From positions 7,394,259-7,458,258 of the forward strand of contig OX442320.1 in the NCBI GenBank assembly GCA_949358305.1: a stretch of DNA of 64,000 nucleotides, written 5' to 3'. The position numbers were made by a program, and so were the translations under genes. The first letter of the stretch is position 1. The number at the start of each line of letters is the position of its first letter. Source of the DNA: Strigamia acuminata (lineage: Eukaryota > Arthropoda > Chilopoda > Geophilomorpha > Linotaeniidae). This document shows positions 44,612 through 57,500 of the stretch, in pieces. Below the pieces are notes generated by a model, which saw nothing but the letters and a program-made list of their open reading frames with translations, was not told where the DNA came from and made no database searches.

Positions 44612-45119
44612 GATGCTAGCATACGGCTTAAATGTGTTTGAATGATCTTAAAAAGTAATGAAAAATATTTGATTTGATGATGTGTTATTCAGCACTTCCA
44701 TTTGGTTCTCACAACCTGGAGCTTTTCATGTGTAAAACAAGTCAAAAATATTTACATAAATATAAAAAGAGCTTGCCTGCACCGATGATTCAAACCGGAA
44801 TTATTATTCAGTTTAATTCAGGTTGGGGATCGTAAATAGAATTCCATCATTCCGGTAGCGGATTATCTCACTCACATACACACACACACACAAAAGAAAA
44901 GTATAGTACTGATGGTGTCGTCTGCTTTTTCATTTACATTTTGGTAAGAAAAATATTTGAATGTACAGATTGCAATATTAAATCATGTCTAACATATTTA
45001 AAATTTCCTAGGTTATGTAGTACATTAATTATTAATTTTTTAGCTTTTAAAAGGATGTGGATTCGTTTTATTTACTATACTAGTTAGTGCGACCACCACT
45101 AGATTGAGCAGTTGCTGTA
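44612..45119. other. intergenic, CA microsatellite
   Basis: 5' flank shared by the minus-strand secreted gene and plus-strand TBCCD1. A (CA)n tract of about 20 bases lies at 44871-44893. Confidence 0.6.
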
Positions 45120-45712
45120 ATGGCGGCAGATCTGCTTAGTTCGAACGTGAATGAATTCTTGAAAAAAGTACCATTTAACATCAAAATGGGTGATAAACAA
45201 CATCCTGCTTTGATATCAATCTGGATCAAACCTGAACCGCTTACATTTGGAATTTTACCCGTAAACCCACCGCCAAAGTTGGCATTGAAAGTAAAATATT
45301 CTGTACTATGCTCCTTATAATTTATTTGAAAAAATAAATGTTTTTATTCTTTTTTAAGTTTTTAAAGAAAATCATTCCCTATGCTATGAAGAAAAAAGAA
45401 CTAGGGTTTCCTAAACTCAAGTAAACTTCGAGGATTTACAACCGATTTAGATTTATAAATCAATTTATTATTTATTAGGTACTCAGTTTGGAAACACATT
45501 GCCTGTGTCAAACTTCAACTGCCTGAAGAATTAGCATGGCTGTAAATATCACTTGAATTTTGATGGATTTTAAAGGCATTATAATATCTAATTTCTCTTT
45601 TATTGAAGCTATTTCACAACGTACCATTCCCTCACTAAAATACCTCATGGAGAAAGGATTACTTGGGATACTGAATATTTTAAATTAAATCCTAGAGAAA
45701 GAGGTAATTTTA

Positions 45713-45743
<31 letters not shown>

Positions 45744-47665
45744 ATTCCACATTGTAGAAACCATGAAAAGTTCGAGCAAAGTTGACACCTTGAAGTTTGT
45801 TTTACTTTTGATGATCCAAATGATCAATAAAACCAATGTTCGTTCCTCTTCGCTATCATCGCTTCAAATCGAACAGTATTTTGTTGTTTTAAAATTTAAA
45901 AACACAAATAATTTATTAAAAACATTTAATTCTTAGATGGCCTTCGTCGCAGTCAAAAATCCACGATTCAGAATCATCAAAGAGAGATCGAAAGGTTTAA
46001 AAACAATTAATTTGTCGAAATAATCGATCTAAAATCAATTTATTTAGGCTATCAACGAACAACGATATTTCCCATTTATTTTCACACACATGGAAGAAAT
46101 ATTAGAATTAATTTCCTTGGGAAATGACCCATCTAGAGATAAAAACCTAATATCAACCGACTGTCTTATGGCGTTGGATTTCATCATGGAAGGATCTTGC
46201 AGTAGTCAAATGTTTATTTAAAATGAAATCAATTTTTTCTTATTTAAAAACAAACTAATACTTACTGCTCTTTCAGTTCGGTGTGTTCGGTTACCGAATT
46301 AATCAGCAGACATCGTTCAGTTTGCGGATACTGTCCGGCGGATCACACGTTTCAAATGCGGCCATTGGCGGCTTGGTTACGAGCGAGATTAGTTAGAAAT
46401 CCATTCAGTATTTCCGCCTGTTTAACGTCTGGTCACCGTTTATCCTGGCTCAGTAATTAAAACAATTTTCATAAATTAAATTAAAAATTTAATTTTTTTT
46501 TTTTAAAAGATGATTACGAAGAAAAAACTCCTACTCACAAAACTAGAAACTCAAACGTTTTGTTTGCACCTAAAGGGTTCGAAATTTAAAAAAATAAATA
46601 TTTTATTATAAATTATTAATTATTTTTGATTAATTTAGAAAAACTGTTATGGTAATATCCCATTTAGACAACGAAACATTATGCAGGGACGCAAAGGTCC
46701 TCTACGGCGCTTATGTGGAGATTACCAGATGCAGTCGCTCGTATATTTACCTCCTATCTGTTTTGAAGTAAAATTTAGTATTTTAAATAATTTTAAATAA
46801 TAAATATCTTGATATTTGACAGATGTGTATCGATCTACAAGTGCCACGACTGCACAATAGTTGTTGGTCCAACATCAACCTGTATTAACGTCCAACTGTG
46901 CAAAAACATGACAATCATATCTGTTTCTAGACAACTATGGATCAGGTAAACAATTTTATAATTTAACAAAAAGTAAAATAAAATAATTTGACGTGATAGT
47001 GGGACAGCTGATGCATCTTTTTACTCGCTGGTTGCATCGAGACCATTACTCGCAGGGAACCAAAACGACACCATAACCCTAGCGCCGTATCACACGTTCT
47101 ACCCACAACTAGAAGAACACATGGCAGAAGCTGGAATAGGGCCTGCCCTTAATTGCTGGGACACCCCGTTGTGTTTAGGTGAAAACGAACCATCAAAAAC
47201 GATTAAATTTAACGCAAAACAATTTTTTTTTAGCTTCTGATTGTAATATTGAAATATCAAAATGTTGGCAACATTTGCCGCCCAATTTGTTTCATACGTT
47301 TGCGATTCCTTTCGAAATGCCCGGACGCACGACGGTAAGGATTTAAATTTGTTGTATAAATTTGTGATTAGTGTTTTATTTCTTTCTAGAAATTCGTGGT
47401 TAGCATTCCGGAGCGATACCAAGTGTGCCTGAATGAGCGCGAGTTGGTTTTGCATTCGTGGCAAGAAACGATGGAGAAATTGACGGCGGAACAGCAGCAG
47501 CAGTTGAAAATGCTGATGCAACTCCGCTTTAAGGTAATTAAACGCTGGAATTAACATTAATGGACATTATAAATTTAAATTTGGTTCTAGGGATGGTTGG
47601 AAGCAACGAGTAATCAACAAGAAATTGATAGTTTGTGCTCGCTCGACGTCAAGTCATTCCGGTGA
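45120..47665 (+). CDS. TBCCD1: TBCC domain-containing protein 1
   Basis: TBCCD1 is a centrosomal protein related to tubulin cofactor C and RP2, needed for centrosome and Golgi positioning. Fourteen or so short exons run from ATG 45120 to TGA 47665. Diagnostic segments in order are ISIWIKPEPLTFGILPV, KYSVWKHIACVKLQLPEELAW, RYFPFIFTHMEEILELISL, DCLMALDFIMEGS and RSVCGYCPADHTFQMRP. The TBCC beta-helix follows (DNETLCRDAKVLYGAYVEIT, IYKCHDCTIVVGPTSTCIN, VQLCKNMTIISVSRQLWI), then LAPYHTFYPQLEEHMAEAG and a C-terminal EKLTAEQQQQLKMLMQLRF. Introns are 55-75 bases and phases agree when the donor CAAAT/GTTTAT at 46211 is used. The arginine finger of cofactor C is not expected in this family. Confidence 0.93.
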
Positions 47666-47922
47666 ATAATAAGTTATAATTAATTATGTGTGTTACGTAA
47701 AATGTATAATATTTAATATTTAATATTTAATAAATTTGTTTGTTCAACACTGCAAATTTACACAGATCGGAGAACGTTTCTATGAGTAGAAAGAGAAAAT
47801 CGTTTTTTACCGGAAGCCTCGACAGAATTTTTAACATTCTTTCAGACATGTCGGTTATTTCGTCTTCTTCGAAATTAAAATCGGCTGAAATTTTTTTTTA
47901 AAAAAAAATTTGTAAAATCACA

Positions 47923-50900
47923 TTAAAAACGGAGAATAGAAAATGTACCGGTGTATGCTGGTGATAAATTACCACAGATCGTGTATTGCGAGACGCAAAC
48001 GCGACCCAATTGCACGAAGAGTGTCGTGATGTCCTCGCACAAAGGCGGAAATGCACGAGCGAGCCGCACGAGTGCGGGAAGAGTTTGGTAGAAAAATTGG
48101 CTTCTTTTCTCACTGGACAAAACTGTAAAAAAATAAATCATTTAAATTTCAATCATTATATACATGTTTTTATTATTTACCTCCCAATAAAGTCGACATG
48201 ACATTAACGGCCAGTCTCGCTATGCTGAGTGATTTCGGAATGGCATATTGAAGCGATATGTGCGACACGAGTAAAATAGAAAATATCTATTTAAAAAAAA
48301 AACAAATTTAACGTTTATAAAACCATTTCTAGATCCAATCGTTTCACTTGTTTGTCTAATTGAGGTTGGGACAACAATTCCGGTATGAAATCCATGCAAA
48401 TATGCATCGATGGGATCCCCATGACAGTAACACTCAACAACTCGGACGGATAACCCTGAAAATGAACCAACTTTGCCAGATTCGGATCCGCTATAAACGC
48501 CTGATGCAGATGCGAACAAATCAAAGTCTGTACTTCACGCAGCGAAGATAAATTACCATCGCCTTTCTAAAAAAAAAAAAAATTAAAATAATAATTATTT
48601 TTGGGGATATTTTATTAAATCTCACTTGTTCTTCTTCGGTAGGCAACATGCACTCCAATAAAATCTGACAAGCGGCGCTGTCCTGCGCCAAAACGAGGGC
48701 GCTTCGAAGCTCCTCTCGTTCCGCGTCGCTCGTCATCTGCCCGCTGCGCTCGAGCACGGGGTGATCCAGCAAATGGCGCTGCAGGTGGGACCGTGAAGCG
48801 GCCAAGAAGCCTCGCAACATGTGAAGAGTAATGCCCAAAAAAGGCGCGCATCTGAAAACCCTGTCGTCGCATCTCAAGATCTGCAACGGGTCCAAAACAA
48901 TGTCGTCCTGAGTCAACGGCTTTAACTTGACGAACGGAAACGAATTAATCCGAAGTGCGTGCACGGTCATGCACCACAAACGACCCGGGAAAACGGTGTT
49001 CAATTTCAACCACACGTTCCGACACATCTCAATAACCTGCAAACAACAATAAATAAATAAAACAAAATAAAATAAATACAAATAACACTCCAATACCTGC
49101 CTAGGCACTCCGGGTTCCAATAAATACACAAACTGCTGCACGAAATGACTCGCGAACGGCCATAACTGCTTCGGCGTAAGCGACAGAAGTTTTTCCAACA
49201 ACAAAACGCATTTTCCTGGACAATTTTTACACGTGGAAAAAGCTAAAAAAAAATAAATTAAAACAAATAAATAAATAAATAACTATCAATCTTTAGTTAA
49301 CCTTCTTGTAACGACTCCCGCGTGCAATGAAATCGACTGGAAACGTCTCGACACAACAGTCCGTCGACGCTCGTCTCGATCTGCTGGGTCTCGTCGTACA
49401 GCCAATCCTCGATCAAGCACAGATGCGGGTAATGCGTAATCAACAAGCGCAACAACGACGAAAACAAACCGGCAAACTGATGCTGCTGTTTGTGCGCTTG
49501 TTGGATGAGATATTTGAGCGGCAAATCGGCCATGAAGTTCGGACTGAATTTCTTCACCTTCCTATTGGCCGCCATGATGCTCTTCATGTTGGACAAGCGC
49601 GCGTCCTCGTACAGCAACACGTAGTAAAGCAAAAGCAACTGCGGCGTCATCGAGCCCAAGCCGCACTCTTCGTCCGTTTCCATGGCGACCGGCGCCGGGT
49701 TTAGCGACGAGACGGCCGTGAAAATCGAGTTTGAAAACACGGCCAAGATTTCCTCCTCCGAGATCGGTTCGTTGGTCGCGTCCGGTTGGCCCTTCGCGCC
49801 CGGAACGATGATGGAGTTGACGTACACTTCGATGAGCGGTGGAAGCACCGGGTGGAGCGGCGGTTCGGAGTTGCAGATTTGTCTGTAGATCCAGTCCTTG
49901 ATGGGAACTCGGTGTTTGCTGAACGCCCTGCTGCGTAGAAGTTGATGGATGCAGTGAACGGGCAGGAAACCGGACACGTTGGCGTTGAGTCTGACGGTGA
50001 CGGGCACTTTGACGGCGTGCGCCGTCACCACTTGCTCCGTAAAGATCTCCTGCGTGAAGAGGTTCTTCATATGCACCATGTTGGTGGATCTGATGGGGAT
50101 TTTCATACCCAAAGTGGAGCAAACCAAGTCCGAAATGGCGTTTGTTTGGTTGCTGTGGAAGTGGATGGCGATGAGAAGAAGCATTTCTCCGAACGACGCA
50201 GTCACACCGCTCGTCCTAATAAAAAAAATTTTAATTAAATTAAATTAATTAAATTGATTAATTGTTTCAACCTTTCGAAATAAGCTTCTTCGCGAACGAG
50301 CCATTGGATCCACTCGACGGCTTTTTTCTCCAATTCGGACGTGCCAATTAGAGGTGGACAAGCGATGAGCATCGAAAGTGCGAGTGAAACGAACCGGACA
50401 CCGACGGCGGTTGGAGGTGGATGAGAAACGACGATTTGAAGGAGCAAATGAATTTCCGCATCGTTGAATCTAGTTAGGAGAGTTGATTAAGTAATTGGTT
50501 AATTAGTTGGGAATTAATGTTTTACTTTAATCCGGCGATGCCTTTAAGAGCGCAGTATAATTTAAGTAGAGCGCATGCTTGAACCACTTTGGTTTCTTGC
50601 ATTTTTCTCTTGTCCAAACTGAATAAAACGATCGTTTGAAGCCGTTGCAGTAATTCCTCCCTCAGTGCTTGTAGCATAGAGTTATTTTCGCGTTTTTTCT
50701 GGAAAGAAATTTCATGTTTTTTTTATATTTTTAACTTGATAAATTAAATTATTTTGATTTGATTACTTTTTGTCCATTTCGAACGAACTGAGAGAACCAA
50801 GCGCGCACGTTCGAATCGCTTCCCAGTAATAACCCGCTAATAAACGCGACTAAATCGCCTAACATGGACGACGAGTCGTCTTCGATCGTTTGTCCTTGTC

Positions 50901-51973
50901 TACAGTAATCTAAAGTAAGCGCAACTGCCAAACCTGGCATTCTACAATGTTCAACCTAAAATTAAAATTAAAATTAAAATATCTGAAATAAATAAATGTT
51001 TAATTCACGCACTGCTTTGCTTCTGATAACTAAAACTTGCTGCGGATTCATTTGACACAACATTCGCAAGGTTCTCATACGAATTCGTCCTCCCTCGGTG
51101 TCCTCGTCCTGTTTTTCTCCATTTGTAATAAGAGCGCAACAAACTAGAATTTAAAAATAAAATACAAAATTTACACTTTTCTTAATATTTTCTTTAAATA
51201 ACCTTCTTTAAAGCAGTCGGGCGTATTGGCAACTAAACAGCATATAAACCACGGACCGAACGACACGTGTAAAAGCGCTTCTGCGACTTCGTGAACGGGT
51301 AACAAAACGGGTAATTCTGCTTGAGCAATGCACAACACATCGGCAACTTCTTCCATGTAAACTTCATTGTCAAACAATTCCGACGGTTTCTTGTAAAATT
51401 CATGCCGTGAATCGCGAATCTTAGAAACATAAATACAAATATAAATGAATAAAATTTACATCAAACATTTTTTGCGATTTATTATTCACTTGGGCCATGA
51501 TGTACAAAAGTTGGCTCAATAACAACCGAAGTCGACGTGAAGCATCGCTTCTTTCAAATTCCAATGCCAATCCATCTTGAAGTGATTGGACTAGGATACT
51601 TTCATTTTGATGTCCACCAATTTTCTGTCTGTTAAAAAAATTATAAATATTTAATTATAAATTTACAAATTTCATTTTTTTTTTGTTACCTCAGTTGTTG
51701 TTCTTTTTTCACGTCAACTTCCAACGAGTGGAAATCGATCGAAAGTAAAGCAACAACTGCGTTGACTAATTCAATTCCCGAGAGTATTTTGAGGATGATT
51801 TTCTTCATTTCTGCCCATTGCCGGCTTTGATCCGTCGGCGTGATCAGTGACATGCGAACTAAACATGGCAATAGCGGACGAATTTCCTCTTCTGGTAACT
51901 GTGCTAGTTGCTCAATATCAACTTTTTGAATCGCAGCGAATGCTCTCGACGAGACAGTTACAACCGATTGCAT
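47923..51973 (-). CDS. INTS2: Integrator complex subunit 2
   Basis: INTS2 is a helical-repeat scaffold subunit of the nuclear Integrator complex, which cleaves snRNA 3' ends and attenuates paused transcription. The ATG at 51973 (MQSVVTVSSRAFAAIQKVDI) opens a gene of about ten exons with short introns, ending at the TGA near 47923. Characteristic parts include EEIRPLLPCLVRMSLI, the exon block at 50205-49297 (ISDLVCSTLGMKIPIR, VTAHAVKVPVTVRLNANVSG, GSMTPQLLLLYYVLLYEDAR), LEDWLYDE-like LIEDWLYDETQQI, the block near 49200-48615 (LTPKQLWPFASHFVQQFV, LKPLTQDDIVLDPLQILRCD) and the end (SLQYAIPKSLSIARLAVNV, RAFPPLCEDITTLFVQLGR). It is tail-to-tail with TBCCD1, with about 260 bases between the stop codons. 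Confidence 0.93.
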
Positions 51974-54521
51974 TTTCGTCCGATTTATCGCATTAAAAGT
52001 TGTAACATTTCCTTTCAGTTTACGACGCGACCATTTTGTTTTGATCGGATCTTATTCCAGGTCAAGATCCGGAATTTTAAATGGCGGCCATTTTAAAACC
52101 ACGACTACTGGAAATTTGTGAATAAATAAACAAAGAAATAAATAAAATGACTAAAAATTAAAGAGAAATTAATGTGAGATTTCACTTGATGTTGTTTTTA
52201 ATTTTTTAATTCATTTTGCCAGAATTTAAAGACAAAAAGACAGTTAATAATGAATTTGATAACTTTTCAAGATCTATGTTAAGATAAAGAATAATCCTTT
52301 AACATCTAAAAACAAAACTAACCAAGTAATGATCCCATTTGTTTCTAGGTAACCGTTTGTTGAAGACAATTAAGAATATTTAACATTAACTCAAAGGCTA
52401 TTGTATATTAATACAGAAATATTGTAAATCCAAACCTTCATTGCTGTATAGTTTGCTACTAAATTTAATCTACACATCATAATCAACAGTAAGCTACAAT
52501 AATTTTTTTTCAAGAGGAAAGATTTAAATTAACCTAAATATTCAATTTACAGTAATGAAGGTTACATGCTTTTGCTTTTTAATTGCTAAATCTCTTGTAA
52601 GCAATGTAAAAATTGATTCCCACCCCTTTAATTATCAATTAATCAATTAAATTTTTTTTCTTCTGTTTTTTTCCAATCTATTTACACGTGTTATTCTTCA
52701 TACTCTTTTTGCATTCAATTAGGCCAAAAAAATAACATACGTTGCAAATCACTACATGCGAAAGAAGACAAAATCGATCTCAAAAAAAGTGGAATATTTT
52801 TTTACACTACTTTAAAAAATAAACTTAAAAAAATAATAATAATACTAATTTACCCTAAAAACCACGGGATAATTTTGTAAACATCTACATTCAACTGATT
52901 GTCAACTCAACTCAAAACATTCTCCTTCTAAATTGTCATTTAGAAGGAAAATTTAACATAAAAAAGGATGTTGTTTTTTAAATTTCATATATACCATACT
53001 CAAAAAAAAAAAAAAAAAAAAAAAGAAAAAAAAAATTTATACACCTTATATAACGCTTCATTTTTCACTTAAAAACGAAACACATTTAAAAAGAAAAATA
53101 TTTCAGTTGCAAAAATCACTCACCAAACATTTGGAACACAAAAAAATTCAATTCCCCCAATATTTTATACAAGAAAAACGGGAATATTTTCAAAACATAG
53201 ACAATAATCAAAGAAAAATAAAACAAACAAATCTTTTCTTTCTTCACTAAATTACACAAAGTTATATGACATGCGAAGAAATGACGTGAGGCTCTAACAA
53301 AGTCTAGAGACAATACACACTTCACGTAATGAAGTTATTATTTTTTTTTTTATATTTTTTGTTTGATGAATTTCAGAGATTTATTTACAAAAGTTTTCTT
53401 CTTAATGGAAATGGAGATTTATGGGAAGGGGTAAATGGGTGTTTCTTTAAGGAATTTGCGACTAGACCTAACTTTGAACCCTGGTTTCCAGGTCTTTGAA
53501 AACAAAACAAAAACAAAATTATATTTAGCAAAAAAAAAAAAATAATAATAAAAAAAATGGTGATAAAAATTTTTCTAGTCTACAATACACAGGCACATGC
53601 TTCGAAAAAGTCTAAATCTTAATACATAGCCAATTAAAGATCTATTAAGTTTCGTATCGAAAAATTTGGTCTCGAAAAATATTTAAAAATCAAAGAAAAA
53701 AGTTGCCAATTCAGTTTTAATCAGCCAACAGGAAGGCACTGTTTGCAACGACATGAAGTGACATTTGCAAAAAAAATAATAATAATAATAAAACGCGACA
53801 AATATAGCTAAAAACGAAACAAAAACGAAAATGAATGATATGACATTCTTACAGACACCACATTTCTACACAAACATACAAAGTTGTTATGTACAGCCAA
53901 AAAAATCTACTTTATATCGACATTTATCAAAGAAAATGACAAAACAAATTATTTTTAGGGGGAGAAAAATATAGAACACTTGTGAATTTAGTAAGAAAAA
54001 ACACATTGAACAATCAACCTACACAATTTTCTCCACTCCCGAGATTCTCTCCACACATTTGCACAGAAAAACTAACAAAATTGATACAATTTTCTATATT
54101 ATTACACATTTCTGTTTCACCGCTTTTTTTTCATCTTTTTCTTTTTTAAAAAAAAAGGGCAAATTCACTTTTGTTTTTCTTTGTTTTTCTTTTATTTTTA
54201 TGCATCAAACAGAATCTATTTCTGCATCAGGACAGCCATTATTTTGAGTTGTCATTATTTATATATATTTATATATATATAATATATCAGAATTTTTGTT
54301 TTAAACTCCAAAAAAAAATAAAATAAAATAAAATAATAAAGCAAGCTTCCAAATTATGGTCACGCATAATCGGTGCCCATTTCGCTGCCCAAAAAAAACA
54401 AAAAGAAAACAATTAATCATATTTGGTAGGTGATACAAAAAAATAATAAACAATAATCACTGCCTCAATCTTCTTGACAGGATTTTAAAAGAAAGAAAAA
54501 AAAGCATTCAATCATTTCCCC
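51974..54521. other. INTS2 5' flank and long AT-rich stretch, probably 4E-T 3' UTR
   Basis: Over 2.5 kb without a supported gene. It is rich in A and T homopolymers (an A-run of about 22 near 53005) and lies directly downstream of the 4E-T stop codon on the minus strand, so much of it may be 3' untranslated sequence. It could hold regulatory elements, but none is identifiable by eye. Confidence 0.5.
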
Positions 54522-57500
54522 TCAATTTTGCACAGCGGTTTTTTGCTGCTGGTGTCGCTCCACTTCTTCTAACGAAAGCGCTCTTTGAGTCGGCACGGGC
54601 GGTAGATCGGGTAACTTCTGTTGTAAAATATCATTTCCAAACCACTTGGCTAAGTTGCTATTAACAGGAGACGATTGACTATTGTTCGAAGTCAAACCAC
54701 CAGTGGATAAACTATTATTGTTTGCCGAAGCCGTTGACAGATTAGAAAACACTTGGGAATCTACAAACAAAAATAATCAAATCATTTAAATAATCAAAAA
54801 CAATAAACAAATCGTACCAGCTTTTGTTAAGCCCATAGAACCATGAAGATTCAAGCTGCTGGATGGTTGAGAACGAGCCATGGGGGGTTGCTGTCCACGC
54901 AAAAGATGATGAAGCGTCACCGGCTGGATGTACCGCGGACCCGGCATTTGCTGCTGCGAATCGAGGTTGCACTGCTGCAAGAGAGCCAACTGGTTCAGCT
55001 GAGCTGAAAGGGGTAAGGAAATCGATTCACCACACGTTAAATGCGGGATAATCGTTTTCACTCGCGACATTTCAGATTTTTTTTCGTTTTTGGCAATTTT
55101 TCTCGAATTTCCGATCTAAAACTACAAACTTACCTCTCAATGCGGCAGCATTCACACTCGGATGCACCACATTGCGCAACACATTTGTCGGCGCCATGTT
55201 TAAACTCGAATGGCTCACGTTCGGATGAATGACAGCAGGTGCACGAGGAGTCGGATGAAGCGCGTAACTCGTACGTGGGTTCATCGGGGAGGCGGTGTTC
55301 ATCTGTCGCCCCTGGCTTTGCATCAATCGCTGCTGCTCGAAAAATTTGTTCACGTCGAAATTGGTGGAGAAATTCTTGTTCTGCTGCACTCCGCTTAAAT
55401 TAGTTTGTCCGGCTAAAACAAACAAAAACAAATTTAAATCAATTAAATAAATAAATAAATCTGATCAAATTCTACTTTTAGGCATCACTGGTTCCATTCC
55501 TTGACTTCCTTTCACAATGGGACGCCCACAGTTTTGTCCGGTGGCCCCGCGATTTGGTAATTGTGTGTGCATTATTCCTTGTCCGTGAAGCGGTCGTGGA
55601 ACTTTCTCCAATTCGTTATTTTCTATTTGGCTTTTCCCTTGCAGGGTCATTTTATCACCACTTGTGTTAACTAAAAAAAAAATTTTTTTTAATAAATAAT
55701 TAAATAAAAACAAAATATATTTACTAAGTGGTTTGAACATCGATTCCCCTTTTCCCATCTCTTTATCCTTTTCCGCCTGCATTTTACGCATGACCGAAGT
55801 AGGAGTGAAAGCAGCCATTGTGGAACTTAATCCAGAGACTTTGGATGGAGACGACTCCAGTCCACTCATTGACGAAACACCTGGTGACCGCGTTCTACCA
55901 TTCAAAACCAAAAAATCAATCAAAATCGACTAAAATCTCCAACCAAACCTACCTTTGAAGCTCTTGTCTCTTTCTAAACTTCTCTTTCTGTTCCTCTAAC
56001 TTGCTCTTAATCAATGCATTTTGCATTATCTGTTGTGTGTGCAAAACTAATTCTTGAGGCGACGGACCTCGCTGTATCATCGAAGGATTCTGCAACCGAA
56101 AAAATCGTCATTTCCTCAAAAAATCAAAAACAATTTCAATTGATAAAAAAAGAAAACTCACATAAACCTGCAGAGTATTCGTATTCATTGGAATAATTGG
56201 AGCCATATTGGGCATCATTTGAGTGGGATGAATGGGAGATGGCGCGTGCGATAAAAGAGGTGGAGTTTGTCCAAACACGAGCGGCGACGGAATACGAGGC
56301 GGTTGTTGAAACATTCCGCTCTGTGGCGACTGAGGTCGCGGGCTTATCGACCGCAACATATTGGTCGGCGGCGAGGCCGATTGCTGGATGATCGCCGGTT
56401 GCTGCATTTGAGCCACAGCCGCTGCCGCTTGATGCAACTGTTGTTGCTGCTGCTGTTGTTGTTTCACGATGCTCGCTAGAATTTCTCGTTGCTGTTGCTG
56501 CGACATTTTACCGGATAAATCAGATTGCCGGTTCAATTGGCCGTTCACCATGCCTAAATTTTTAAAAAAAATGAATTTTTAATTTGTAAATTAATAAATA
56601 ATTGTGTTTTTTGGTGTTACCGGTGTGGTAATTTTGTTGCGTTTCACGTTTCCCTAATGCATTCATTCCCTTCTGTGAGCCCAATATTTTTGAGAGGGGA
56701 TTTTCATGATTTTGTTGTTGTTGCTGTTGAAACAATCTTGCCAGAAAATCAGGGTAAGCAGCCGGCTGATTAGAAGTATTCGGTTGCTGATTGATCACTT
56801 GTGCTTTAGCATGCCCTAAAAAATAATTTAAAAAATAAAAATTAATTTAAAGAAAAATATTAAAAATATTTAACACAAATTACCCGCAAGAATATCTTGT
56901 TCTGTCGGTGCGTTCTTGAGAATGTTCAGCAAATTAGCGTTATTGGTGTTAAAACGCACCGGCGAGTCCCGCGTTGCATTCGAAACCGGCGGACCTGGAA
57001 TTTGGACTCTTCCCATCTTAAAAAAACGCAAAAACAAAAACAAAAATCGAATAAAACCAATCAAAATCTTTTTTTTCCGTAAAAATAGTATGTAAAATAA
57101 ATCTAGCCCTTGCCGAGACTCTATTTGAGCGTCTGAGAACAAAAGAAAAAGAAAAAAACAAACAAGAATCTATTAGTTTTAAAGATACCTTAAAATTAGC
57201 TTCGTCCTGCGATACCCTATCCTTATCACCCACGTCCTGCCCTTCAAAGAACTGGGTCAGCTGAAAATAATGCCGCCCCATGATTTTCCTCGAAATATTA
57301 ATCAAAATTACATCATCTCCCGAACAAAACACACTTTTATCCGTTGTGGCTCCAAAACTGTAGCCACAACGCATAAATATACGTCACGCTAAAAAATCAT
57401 CTCGGCTAATAATTTATAAAAAAAAAAATTTAAAATTTAAATTTTTTTTTCTTTTTTTCTAAAAATTATTAAACGCAAAGACAACAATTAAAAAATGAAT

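Noticed and set aside
49327..50248. Several long frames antisense to or in other registers of the INTS2 exon
   Set aside because: They are shadows of a GC-richer conserved exon. The INTS2 frame fits the family.
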